Source: Enoplosus armatus (lineage: Eukaryota > Chordata > Actinopteri > Centrarchiformes > Enoplosidae). Taken from it: a DNA stretch of 64,000 nucleotides. Under the pieces are notes generated by a model. The model was not told where the DNA came from, searched no databases, and worked only from the letters and a program-made list of their open reading frames with translations. Positions 11,649-21,099 of this stretch are shown piece after piece. Every line of letters begins with the position of its first letter. Positions within the stretch are counted from its first letter, which is position 1. The position numbers were made by a program, and so were the translations under genes. The DNA is taken from assembly GCF_043641665.1 (NCBI RefSeq), contig NC_092184.1:3083608-3147607 (forward strand). Reading direction: 5' to 3'.

Positions 11649-12117
11649 TCTGACTGCTGGACACAAGACACAGAAATAACATCCAATGTATCATCCTTAA
11701 AATTCTAACAAATTTCAGAAAGAACTGTTGAAACGTCAGGTTACATCAAGATTGTGTGTTTTTTGTCTTTCAGTACAGGACTCTTATCCTTTGGCTGGAA
11801 ACGGTCTAAAGTAAAACCCAAAAAGTAAAATGAAAAAAACCTTTGGACTGGGTAACTCATAGGCCTGCCGTACCGCCTCCTGTTCAACAGTCAAAAGGTT
11901 TGATGCAAGAAAGTCAAAGCAGTAAATCAGTAAATAAAAAAATACATATAAAAAAAGTTGGTTCCAACAGTCTTTCTAGCCTCTTTCACCTCCTCACTCT
12001 AACCTCGGACAGACCTGTGGAATAGTGCAGGAGAAGTTAAGATTGTTGAGATCTGATAGGAAATCTTTATTCTTCAAGCAGCACCTGGTCCTGTTGGATA
12101 GAGCTACTGCTCAGTAA

Positions 12118-12126
12118 CTTTTATAG
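12118..12126 (-). promoter_or_regulatory. possible TATA box for gene B
   Basis: The minus strand reads GCTATAAAAG about 470 bases upstream of the gene B ATG. This would imply a long 5'UTR or a 5'UTR intron, so the assignment is tentative. Confidence 0.3.
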
Positions 12127-12339
12127 CTCTCCTCCACACATCACATCGTACTGAAGCAACCAATCATCGCACATCAGGCTGATATCCGGTTGCATCATGC
12201 TACCTTTCATATTCCTCTCACATCTACAAGGACAACATGTGCCATCATGAACAATGAACAATGGACACAAGCAAAACTAAAGAATTTCACACTCGTCAAC
12301 CGAAGGACTCTTGCCAAGGAGGTGACATGATCACCTTGG

Positions 12340-12378
12340 TATGTCTTTCTCTTCTTTATAAACACAATGGTTAGTGTA

Positions 12379-12421
<43 letters not shown>

Positions 12422-12525
12422 CTTTGTTACCATGAACTGCTACCTCATGGTCAGTTATATTATAATATGAATCCACGTTTTATTAATATCAAAAATCACG
12501 GTATCCTATGGAGTTTTGACCTCTT
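12340..12525 (+). repeat. dispersed repeat, inverted relative to 18415-18590, with internal (GT)n
   Basis: TCTTCTTTATAAACAC, then TTAGTGTATTTG, a (GT) run at 12381-12419, and CATGGTCAGTTATATTAT and GGAGTTTTGACCTC. The same string of motifs occurs in reverse complement at 18415-18590 (AACTCCACAGGACAC, ATAACTGACCATGA, TGTGTTTATAAAGAAGAGAAAG). It is a non-coding interspersed repeat of unknown family. Confidence 0.65.
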
Positions 12526-12689
12526 GTGACTGTTCTGTCAGCTTTTGTCAGTATAGAAATTACAAATCAATGTAATTGTTGCACCTTATCGTCATTTATT
12601 GTTAATAAATTAATTAAGTTATTTATTTACTGGTTATATATTTGTACAAGATTCTGATTACAGTAGATTTATTCAAGTGAAAACAGCAA

Positions 12690-13580
12690 CATAGATGAAA
12701 GGCGCTCCTCTGCCAAACAGTTTGCCTACCATCCCAACCGATAGACCAACCGGTAGATGCCGTAGAACACGTCCTCCACACTTTCCCTGTCTCACCTAGA
12801 GAAGAAAGTGAGCGATGTATAAGATTGCTGTTCATTGACTACAGTTCAGTTTTTAACACCTTAGTTTCCTCCAGACTCGTCACAAAGCCCCGGGACCTGG
12901 AATTAAACACCTCGCTGTGCATGTGGGTTCTTGACTTCCTCACAAGGCAGAACCCCAGGTGGTGAGGGGGGAGCGGACACGCCTCTCCCACCCTCGTCCT
13001 CAGCACCGGAGCACCCCAAAGCTAGCCACTTTCAACTCCCAACACCGTCATCAAGTTTGCTGACGACGCAGCTGTGGTGGGCCTGATCACAGGCAACAAT
13101 GAAAAGGCCATGAAGGACGTAGAAGACCTGACTCGGTGGTGTCAGGACAACAACCTCCTCCTGATTGTCAGAAAGACTAAGGAGCCGATAGTGGACTTTG
13201 GGAAGAAGCATGCCACCCTTGTTGTCAACGGGTCCTCGGTGGAGAAGGTGGACATCTTCAAGTACACCTTGGTGTTCGTATCACTGAGGGCCTGACATGG
13301 GCGCTGCATACTGACTCGGTGGTGAAAACGGCAAGGCAGGGGCTGTTCACCTCAGATGCTTTAAGAAATTCAAATACAGAGGGACTTCTAACAGCACAGA
13401 GGAAACAACACTGAACAGGACTGCAAGGCTCTGCAAAGTTAAGCTGAACGTACAATAGGTGGTGCTCTACACTGCCTGAAGGATATGTACACCAGGTGCT
13501 GCAAGAATAAGGCTCGGAGCATCATTAAGGATCCCAACCATCCAGATAGCAGCCTTTTCTCTGGCTACACCAAGCCAGTA
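12690..13580 (+). mobile_element. decayed L2/CR1-type LINE fragment (reverse transcriptase)
   Basis: Broken frames match fish L2/CR1 reverse transcriptase in order: QFAYHPNR, EKKVSDV, LFIDYSSVFNTLVSSRLVTK (motif A with Asp), VLDFLTRQ, then after a shift FADDAAVVGLITGNNEK (motif C), DLTRWCQDNNLLLIV, KTKEPIVDF and VEKVDIFKY. The C-terminal KARSIIKDPNHPDSSLFS block lies near 13505-13560. Stops and frameshifts make it non-functional. It is opposite in orientation to the 2.66-4.14 kb copy and shares its subfamily features. It inserted between genes B and C. Confidence 0.85.
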
Positions 13581-13619
13581 TTGTTGTTTGTAATGAAATA
13601 GGTCTTGGGGTCCAGTGTA

Positions 13620-14060
13620 TGTCCAGCATGAACTCATGCACAGACCCAGGGCCAGATTAACTCACTAGGGGGACCCAGAGCAAAAGTGAGCTGTCAGCCC
13701 CTAATGACCCCTTGCAAGTTTCTCTGTCCTAGAAATTTCATTTATAAAAAAAAACAACTTTTCTCCAATCACTGGATTAGGTTCACTAGCAGCGTAGACA
13801 GTGCAGGACTTTGACACCGGAGACCCAGAGTCCCATCTGTGGTTAGGTTTAGGCAACAAAAGCACTTTGGTTGAGGTTTAGGGAAAGGGATTGTGGGTTG
13901 CATTAAATATGAATCGATATGGATATGCAGACCTTTTCCGTATTAAACCATGAGCATCATCTTTCCCTAACCTTAACCAAGTACTTAAACATAACCACAT
14001 AACCAATCCAGTGGATTTGACTGGCTGTTTTGAGGTACACATAACTGTGTCTCTTTGACA
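13620..14060. repeat. repeat-rich stretch with inverted GGTTTAGG-type arms
   Basis: At 13840-13895 GTGGTTAGGTTTAGGCAACAAAA and a following TGAGGTTTAGGGAAAGG are mirrored by CTTTCCCTAACCTTAACCAAGT near 13963-13990. Such paired TTTAGG/AAAGAT arms are typical of abundant fish miniature elements. The upstream part (AGGGCCAGATTAACTCACTAGGG, about 13650) looks like the end of a different, hAT-like element. Family names not assigned. Confidence 0.4.
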
Positions 14061-15349
14061 GGGCGAACACACCACAGACTCAAAAACTCGCTTAGCATTA
14101 AGTGTTAATGATTGAGGGAGTGCACTAAACTTGGCTTGCATCACAATAACTATTTGCTTACACCTGGTTTGTTTGCAGAAAGGAAGGTTTTCAGTTACAA
14201 AGATTGGTTACAAATAGGCTTACTTTAGTTTCAGACATTGTTGTACGAATTTTGTTTCAGGGAAGGTTCATTCTTGAAGCCAAAGATACCTTGCAGTACT
14301 TTATATCCTACTGAAGAGCTGCCAAGCTCTATGGTGGCAAACACAATGTGTCCCTGATGAACCGGCTGTGCCTCCTTCTCATTCCTTGTGTTTCACCTGT
14401 TTATCCCTTCCTTGTGAGTCCCTTGTTTACTGTCTCTCTGTCTGTCTCTGTCCTACCCATCCTCTCATCAGGAGGAGATCAGCAGTATGTTTCCCCAGCT
14501 CTACTGTCGTCTTACGGCCAAGCTTGAAACCTAAGTTTGGTGTGTTCCTGAATTCCGTCTAGCTCTTTGTTTGCCTGTGCCTCGGCTCCATTCCCTCCTG
14601 AGCGATGTCTGCTTGCCAGCCTTTGTCCGAGTTCCGCTTTTGGGTTCTAGGTTACGCTAAACCCAACATGTCCCTGATTTATATTACTCATGGTAAGCAC
14701 AGGGAAGCATGTACAACTTTGACACAAAGTCCTGCCAAGTCTTAAGTCTTCCTCACCCAATGGGTTCCTTTGTGTGGCTACGTTCAAATGGCAAAAACCT
14801 CAATTTGTGTGTCTGATGAAAAACGTAGGAAGGCTTTTGTGTTATGAATACTAACTAAGAGTGATGCCTAACAAGACTGTCAAACAGTGACTGAAAGGTG
14901 TAGCGTCTGAAGTGATGCAGTGTCAGCAACATTGATTAACCTGGTTTGGACAATTTTATAATAATTTCTGTTATTCTGAAAACCTGTAATTAAAACAAAC
15001 AAACAAAAAAAAGTAATTCAGCTAAACACAGATTTTGGTGTGGTGAAGGAGATTTAGATGTTTAATTCAGAAAGATTCACACACAGCAATCAGTAGTATG
15101 TAGTCAAGTGTGTAATCAAAAAGCAGGAAGTCATACGAAGAAATCTTCTTGGGGAAGTATCTGGTTGCCAAGCAGGAAACTTCAAGTGGAAGGTGGATTC
15201 CCATGAGATAATGACCAGAAATTCAAGGCAAAGCCATTTCTTAACATTGTGCATTCAGCACACTGTTCACATTAGGGGGAGTGTGTTGAGCTGTTGTTGC
15301 TCACTGAACAACAAACGCAAATGGATCTTCCTTAATTTACAATCTGTGT

Positions 15350-16671
15350 AACATCAGACTCTGGCTTTGATCCCATATTGATGTCTCGGGGGTCGCTGAT
15401 CCTTTCGTACTTGTACTTTTGCACTCGCACTCGCCGGTTCAAACTGTTACGATAGGAAGGAAGAAGATTGTTTTTGTCCTCTCACAGGCTGCATCACTTT
15501 TATAACTTATATTACCGTTGAAGCTTTACTTAACGACCACCGTGAGCGTTCTCACACTGATACGTTTCCCCATCAGTTTCAGTTTAATTAACATTTTGAT
15601 TAATTTAATCTGCTGCCTGTTTTATAAAGAACATCAGGGCGTTGTGTCGGGACGCTCATTCGATTCCTGGTTGCTCATACGCTGAACGTAAAGCGTTTTG
15701 CTGAATATCCCTTTATTCATGCATGCAGGTGGCATGAGTTCTATATTACTGTGGTTTTAGTTTCTTTGTGCATAAGCGACGAAAATTGAGATAATGCATG
15801 TACACATGCCTGTCAGTCTGTGTGCACCTTCAAGACTGAGTTACAGAGTGCTTTATGAATCGAAATAGGAATACAAAGCGACATAAGGCACCCTCCTAAG
15901 AGCAGTAAAGTATTGAAAGCTTAATAGAGATACAGACCCAAAGGAAAGTATAAAAACAGAAGGTGTGTTTGAGGGAAAGCAGATGGCGATCTGAGGCTGC
16001 ACAAAAGACTCATACAGGTGCACTTATAATCAATGAGACCTTAAAGTTTATTTTGATCCATAGTTGCTCGACTGGAGAAAATATGATTGAGCAAGCGCAG
16101 TCATTTGAGACACACCCACACACATGAAACACAAAATGAGAGAACGAGAGGAAATGTGTTTCCCCCCGTCTGCAGAGAGAACCCTTGGTAGGTGTGTAGC
16201 TCCAACTGGTGAGAGAGTGAAGGTATTAAAGGTCATTAGTTTGAGAAGGTACGTTGTTGCATTCGATTTTATGCATGTTATTGCGTTAAGGTAAGCGTCC
16301 ATGCTAACGGCTAATTCTGTGCTCTTGATTCAAGCCTGTGTTGGAGTCCTGCAGTCTCCTTAGTCCACCCAGTAAGATTCCTCTGTAGACCACATGAGTG
16401 CGAGTGTATATAAATGCACTAGTGTAAGTCTGATTGGGAGGGTTTGTTAGAGAGTTCGCCACTGGGACACCAACGGGTGTTTGCTCAGAGCCTGAAAAAA
16501 AGGGAGACAAAGTTAGTACGAAAGATAAAGCTTGGAGAGGACAAACAATAACTGCAGTAACACAATTAATCTCAATTCTTCTCAATGGTCACAAATGGCA
16601 ACATTTTATATTCAGCAACAATGGAAACAGCAACTGTTTTGTAGCTTACTTGCAGCTGGAACCCCAGGAAT

Positions 16672-16720
<49 letters not shown>

Positions 16721-16738
16721 GCTGCAGAGAGAGAACAT
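15350..16738 (-). pseudogene. gene C: broken tandem copy of transcobalamin-beta gene B
   Basis: Exon 1 (16650-16738) is 89 bases, against 73 in B. An 11-base loss near the ATG combined with CTG/ATG repeat expansion shifts the frame, so the former Leu/Met signal peptide now reads as poly-Ala then poly-Asp. Exon 2 (16329-16491) keeps an open frame homologous to B (QTPVGVPVANSLTNPPNQTY, VVYRGILLGGLRRLQDSNTG) with an in-frame 21-base insertion coding about 7 residues. Its donor has changed from GTAAG to TCAAG. Exon 3 is absent. Only about 35 bases of the exon 4 end survive near 15396-15435. Four independent lesions make a functional product of the A/B type very unlikely. Exon 2 is still open, which suggests recent loss. 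A short transcript cannot be excluded. Confidence 0.8.
16671..16719. repeat. (ATC)n(AGC)n trinucleotide repeat inside exon 1 of pseudogene C
   Basis: About 49 bases of ATC then AGC triplets, which on the minus strand were the CTG and ATG codons of a signal peptide. The expansion took place inside the coding exon. Confidence 0.9.
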
Positions 16739-17044
16739 CCTGACTGCTGGACACAAACACAGAAATAACATCCAATATATCTCCCTTGAAAAGGTTACAG
16801 TTAAACATATATATATATATATATATTCATATATTTCACACGCGTCAGTATATATTTCTCTGCAAACAGCTCGTTTCCCACCACAGCCTGAATACATGAT
16901 TAAACTCCAACCTTACAAGGAGACAAAACTGCACAGGCAGATAGAGGGTCCTGAGGGACACTGAGTCTTGTCATGTGCTGAGGGCTTTTTGTGTTTGTGG
17001 GGGAAATCAACACTGAATGGTGAGTGCAGCAATTCTATAAGCTC

Positions 17045-17125
17045 CAATAGCCCAATATTTACATGATGTTTCTCAATTCTGTTTGTATCTTCCATGTATT
17101 TTGGTAACTGCGCTGTACATTTAAA
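17045..17125. repeat. dispersed repeat shared with about 18300-18440
   Basis: TTTACATGATGTTTMTCA, then GTWTGCATCTTYCATGT-like text and GCTGYRCYGTAC occur at both places in the same orientation. The second copy continues into CACCGCTAGAGGTC, a motif frequent in fish interspersed repeats. Confidence 0.5.
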
Positions 17126-17129
17126 TTGT

Positions 17130-18300
17130 GTGCAGTGAAAAAAATATGAACTTCATTCACTTAAACCATCGCAACAAGCAACAGTGAGTGAGTGAACGGG
17201 CCCTGGTTTCTTTACACCTGCGTGTTCTGCCGTCCTGGCAGGACACGCAAATACATGTTTTGGTATTATTCGAAAAATGGCCCAGTTGCCATCTTTTTTT
17301 TCCCCCGACATTTTTGACGACAAATTTGGAAAAATTTGATGCCCTCGAACAAAAATATCAATATTTTCAAATCACAACACAACTGTTGACACAGTGTTCA
17401 CTTTACCCGGGACATTCAGCACATTCTAACAACATCGTGCATCACCAGAAAGTGAGTTTTCCTGACAGGCCAACTCAAATTCTATCAATTACTTAATTTA
17501 TATTCAACAATTAAACATTATCAAATACAAATGTTACACTGAAAACCCATTTAAGGACATATAGTAGTAAACGATCCACCGTCTGGCTCTGGTAAGCAGT
17601 TTCACAGCAGGGGGTCCATCCATCATAAATTGTTGTCAGATTAGCGATGTGCGTCATTGAAGACAGAAACGTCATGCGTCTATATATAACGATGAACGGG
17701 GGATTAAGGGGTTAAATCTGACACGTTAGCACAACTGTGTTGCATCACGTTGTAGTTGTGATTGTGCACATTTTTTTACATTTCAGATACAAAGAAAATG
17801 TCATAACCCTTTAAATTACAGGAAAGCAGAAAGATTTTGAGCTTGTTGTAGATCGGTTTACCTGAGTTTCACCATGCGTCACAGTGCTGCATGTATATAA
17901 TTCATGCACTTTTCATCTCAATTCTCTTTCTCTCTTTTTTGACTTTCATTGTTTTTTGTTTTGATGTGACTGTCTTGGGCCTGAAAAGCTGAGTAGTAGT
18001 AGTAGCAGTAGGAGTGATTTTCTATGTGATCAGGCTTCGCAGGATAAACACTGTTCAAGTGTTGACGTATTTATGAGCATTCATTAGTCCTAACTAAAGT
18101 GTAGACTTTTCTGGAGGCTTTCAGCATGCATACCCGGCGTCTATGACATCTTTATATGATGCTTTATTTCAGTAACTGTATAAAACAAAAGCAACCTTCT
18201 CCCAATGGGCACAATTAATTGGGAATAGCCCTTAAAACCGAGGCCGAGTTCCCCCTTGGCGCCCCTGTAGTTTGCACCCTGGGCTCAGGATAGCTTCCTT
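17130..18300. other. intergenic sequence without supported gene
   Basis: AT-rich. Short frames show no domain. Polypyrimidine tracts and a TAG triplet run near 17993-18010 are the only structure noticed. Confidence 0.5.
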
Positions 18301-18590
18301 GGGCAAAGTTTACATGATGTTTATCAGTTCTCTTTGCATCTTTCATGTGTTCGAGTAGCTGCACCGTACCCGCACATCAAAACCTATGATCCAAACATTT
18401 CTGCATGGCACCGCTAGAGGTCAAAAACTCCACAGGACACCTTGAAATGTTAATAAATCGTGGATGAACATAACTAATATAAATAATATAACTGACCATG
18501 AAGTAGCAACTCACAGTAACAAACCTACACACGTGCAAATACGCTAACTACTGTGTTTATAAAGAAGAGAAAGACGCACAAAGGAACCCA
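18300..18590 (-). repeat. composite dispersed repeats (partners at 17.05 kb and 12.34 kb)
   Basis: The first part matches 17045-17125. The part from about 18415 to 18590 is the inverted partner of 12340-12525. The CACCGCTAGAGGTC motif lies at the junction. Non-coding. Confidence 0.55.
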
Positions 18591-19242
18591 TTTGGTCCCT
18601 TTTGAGACGACACAGAGATACATGAACTACGGTGCACAACGAGGAAGATTTCAAACTTGGCAGGACATTGTGTCAAAAGTTGTAGATGCTTCCCTCCTGT
18701 TTACCTTGAGTGATTCGAATCAGGAAGAATGCTCTGCAACAGGGACTAAATGTGCGTGCTATCATAGAGCTTGGCAGCGCTTCAGTGGGATCAAAAAGCA
18801 CTGCAAGGTACACCAACAAACCAGGTGGAAGCAGCAGTTATTGCGATGCAAGCCGAGTTTGTTTTACTTCCTCGACCAGCAGCTGTATTTATGTACGCTT
18901 TATATTTTGCGTGCTCAGAGGCATCATAATTAAATGAAGTCTGTTTTCAAACTCCTCATAGTTGCTTTAAACAACACTATGTTGCGCAGCAGTCATCGCC
19001 TGGCTGCCGAGCTGCAGATAGAATCATTATTGCTATGATCAGGTCAGACAAAATAAAACACCCCCTCAATGGCTGGGGGAAAACACCTACTGTCAACTAC
19101 ACAAAGGCCCACTGTTCACTACTCTTGCAACAACTTCCGTCTTTTCCCGCCCAACCAGGACGGAGCGCAAAGAGCGAAAGCAAAATGAAAGCGGACTCCT
19201 CTCTCAAGGAAGGAGAATTATTTCTCCGCTCGCTTCCTTGTG

Positions 19243-19275
19243 TTGCGTCAGCAACGGGCCGGGTTCGTTATAAAA
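19243..19275 (+). promoter_or_regulatory. core promoter of gene D: bZIP-type site and TATA box
   Basis: TATAAAA at 19269-19275 lies about 75 bases upstream of the gene D start codon, a good fit for a start site near 19300. TTGCGTCAGCAA at 19243-19254 contains TTGCGTCA, the shape of a C/EBP-ATF composite element, and GTCAGCA, a Maf half-site. Purine-rich GAAA repeats at 19174-19190 lie further upstream. Factor binding is inferred from consensus only. Confidence 0.55.
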
Positions 19276-19347
19276 GCTGGCGCATGACAGCGCTGACACG
19301 TCAACCAGCTTTGATTTCCGTCTCTCCGCAGGACAAAAAGACAAACA

Positions 19348-19664
19348 ATGGCGAATAAGAAAGGTAAGGCAAATGTTACTGCTCGAAAGGTTTGTCCGTG
19401 CAATGTCAGACATTTGTGAACTGTATTCCAGCAACAAATTCTGTTTTTTTTTTGTTTTTTTTCCATCCTCTGTTTTCCACAGCTGACGTTGAATGTTATC
19501 CAATCTCCTTTACCCTGAATATCAAGAACACCGTGGAGCCACAACCCGTTGAAACTTTCCCTGTTAAGACAACAAGTGGTCAGACCCTCCTTCAGGCATT
19601 GCAACAATACCAGAATACCAATGCAAACTTCTGGTAACGGACGCCGTAAAACAGCTCCAAATGC

Positions 19665-19705
<41 letters not shown>

Positions 19706-20452
19706 GATAAATCAAATCAATCAGCAAAGTTTAAAGACATGATTGTCTTAGAGTCATGCTGTGTTGAACTCATTGTGTTGTTCATTATCACAGTATTTGA
19801 TGTGCCTTGTTGACATTTTTTGTTGATGTCAGCTCTGACCTGCAAACCTTTACCTGAGACTCTTGCGCGTGTCAGCATTTTTGCGGGCCCTCATGAGACT
19901 GTGTTGCCTCTCTGCAGTTTTGAAACCCAGAACGCCCCCACCAGTGGCCCGTATGTGGTGGCTGTGATGCGACAGAGAAAAGGGCCGAACCTGTTCTGGG
20001 AAACACTTCTCTACAATGAGGCGAGCACAGACGTGATACCGATTGGTAAGTTGCAAGCAGGCGCGGACTCTGTTTAATGTTAGGCGTCCGAGCCGAGTGA
20101 GAGTTTAACCTTGCAGTCGTTTCATTGCTGTCTGAGCAGCAGAAAACGTGCCACTGTCCTGGTTTATATGACAATATGAACTAGTTCATGTGCATTTACA
20201 GAATTATAGAGTTCCTTCTAATAACAGCTGCCATTTCGCTCAAATTTCACAACTTTAGTTCGGCTTAATTCATACAGAAATCGTGAGAGAAGCACTGCCT
20301 CTGACGAGATCCTGAAAAAAGGGTTATATCACATCATGGAGACGTGTATTTGTTCTGCCTACTGATCGATGTTTTCATTTCCTTCCCTTTCAGACCTTTC
20401 CTACCAGGTTCGCAACGATGACAACGTGTACCTGAGGTTCTCCTTCTTTTAA
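19348..20452 (+). CDS. gene D: diverged transcobalamin beta-domain-like protein without signal peptide
   Basis: Four exons (19348-19363, 19483-19633, 19918-20045, 20394-20452) with GT-AG introns join in frame to 117 codons plus stop. Exon 1 codes only MANKK plus one base. The body aligns with genes A and B: TSGQTLLQALQQYQNTNANF (the GILLGALKRLMDANANF region), GPYVVAVM (for GPYLVSVN), NLFWETLL (for HTYWELLV), and a shorter end finishing YLRFSFF instead of CYIPSANEQIILNF. Intron positions match A and B, which supports common descent. With no hydrophobic N-terminus the product should stay in the cytosol or leave by a non-classical route; an unseen alternative first exon could change that. A short out-of-frame upstream ORF starts at 19285. 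AATAAA lies at 20612. It may correspond to a transcobalamin-like (tcnl-type) gene; not proven. Function unknown. Confidence 0.75.
19671..19700. repeat. (AT)n microsatellite in intron 2 of gene D
   Basis: Thirty bases of AT dinucleotide shortly after the exon 2 donor. Confidence 0.95.
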
Positions 20453-20611
20453 GATGCAGTGTGAATATCACCTCACTGGCTGTGCCGTCAACAAAATAAC
20501 TGTCCCTTCCAACTGTGAACGGCAGCGTACTACAGCCAAAGAGCCTGTACTTTCCATCGCTTCGCTGTGATTATGTAATGAAAATTCACTGGAGTTGCGA
20601 CAAGATGAAGC

Positions 20612-20617
20612 AATAAA
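20612..20617 (+). terminator. polyadenylation signal of gene D
   Basis: AATAAA about 160 bases after the stop codon, followed by a T-rich stretch. Confidence 0.6.
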
Positions 20618-21040
20618 TGATGAGGCATTTTTCTCTCTCTGTTTGTCTTCTCTTTACCTCTCAGACTGGACCACAAACTCTCTATTTAGTGACCTTTAGA
20701 AGACACACCTGTGCAACATATACAGTGTTTCATGAAACTGGCTTCAGTAGATCATGCATTTAAATTGGCAATGTGTTTAAAAAAAAAAAAAAAAAAAGCA
20801 TAATTAGAACTTAAATGACCGCTCTTCCTCAAATTGAAACACTTGATTTGAACATTACGAATCCAAAATCAAACTTCTCCTTAAATCAACACCAGCCTTA
20901 GTCGGTTTAGTCGCTTTCTGATTGTGCCGTGACGTCCTGTGTGTTCAGTTCTCTGAAACTGCCACACTGTGGCAGCACTGAGCCGCCTACATGCAGGCGC
21001 AGTTGTCGTGAGTCACTCCAGAGGGAAAACCCATCCTAAA

Positions 21041-21098
21041 ATGAAGTTCATAGAAATGCTCTTCATATATATGTCAATGCACGGCTCAGCTTTAACTT
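21041..21098 (+). CDS. candidate signal-peptide exon of an unidentified gene (partial)
   Basis: ATG at 21041 opens MKFIEMLFIYMSMHGSALT plus one base and ends at a very good donor (ACTT|GTAAGT). The peptide has a charged N-terminus and a short hydrophobic core, as in a secretory leader, with Gly-Ser-Ala near the end. A first exon of this kind is typical of secreted or immunoglobulin-type fish proteins. I could not find a matching second exon downstream, so it may be a remnant of a lost gene or chance. Confidence 0.25.
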
Positions 21099-21099
21099 G

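Larger units (their letters stand above)
10040..11660. repeat. segmental duplication, copy 1 (contains gene B)
   Basis: This block and 14060-16760 are colinear, diverged copies. Matching landmarks include the 3' flank (CTTGGCTTGCATCAC), TTAATTCAGAAAGATTCACAC (10210 and 15060), CTCTGGCTTTGATCCCAT (10349 and 15360), CTCACAGGCTGCATCACTT (10804 and 15480), GGAGAAAATATGATTGAGCA (11091 and 16073), and exons 2 and 1. Copy 2 has an extra stretch of about 0.8 kb at 14.23-15.06 kb and has lost the exon 3 region. Confidence 0.8.
14060..16760. repeat. segmental duplication, copy 2 (contains pseudogene C)
   Basis: Colinear with 10040-11660. It contains about 830 extra bases at 14230-15060 and lacks the stretch corresponding to about 10441-10755, which removed exon 3 and most of exon 4. 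Confidence 0.8.

Noticed and set aside
13074..13295. Open frame of 73 codons that could be called a host gene
   Set aside because: It is the FADD-to-VEKVDIFKY part of a LINE reverse transcriptase with broken frames on both sides.
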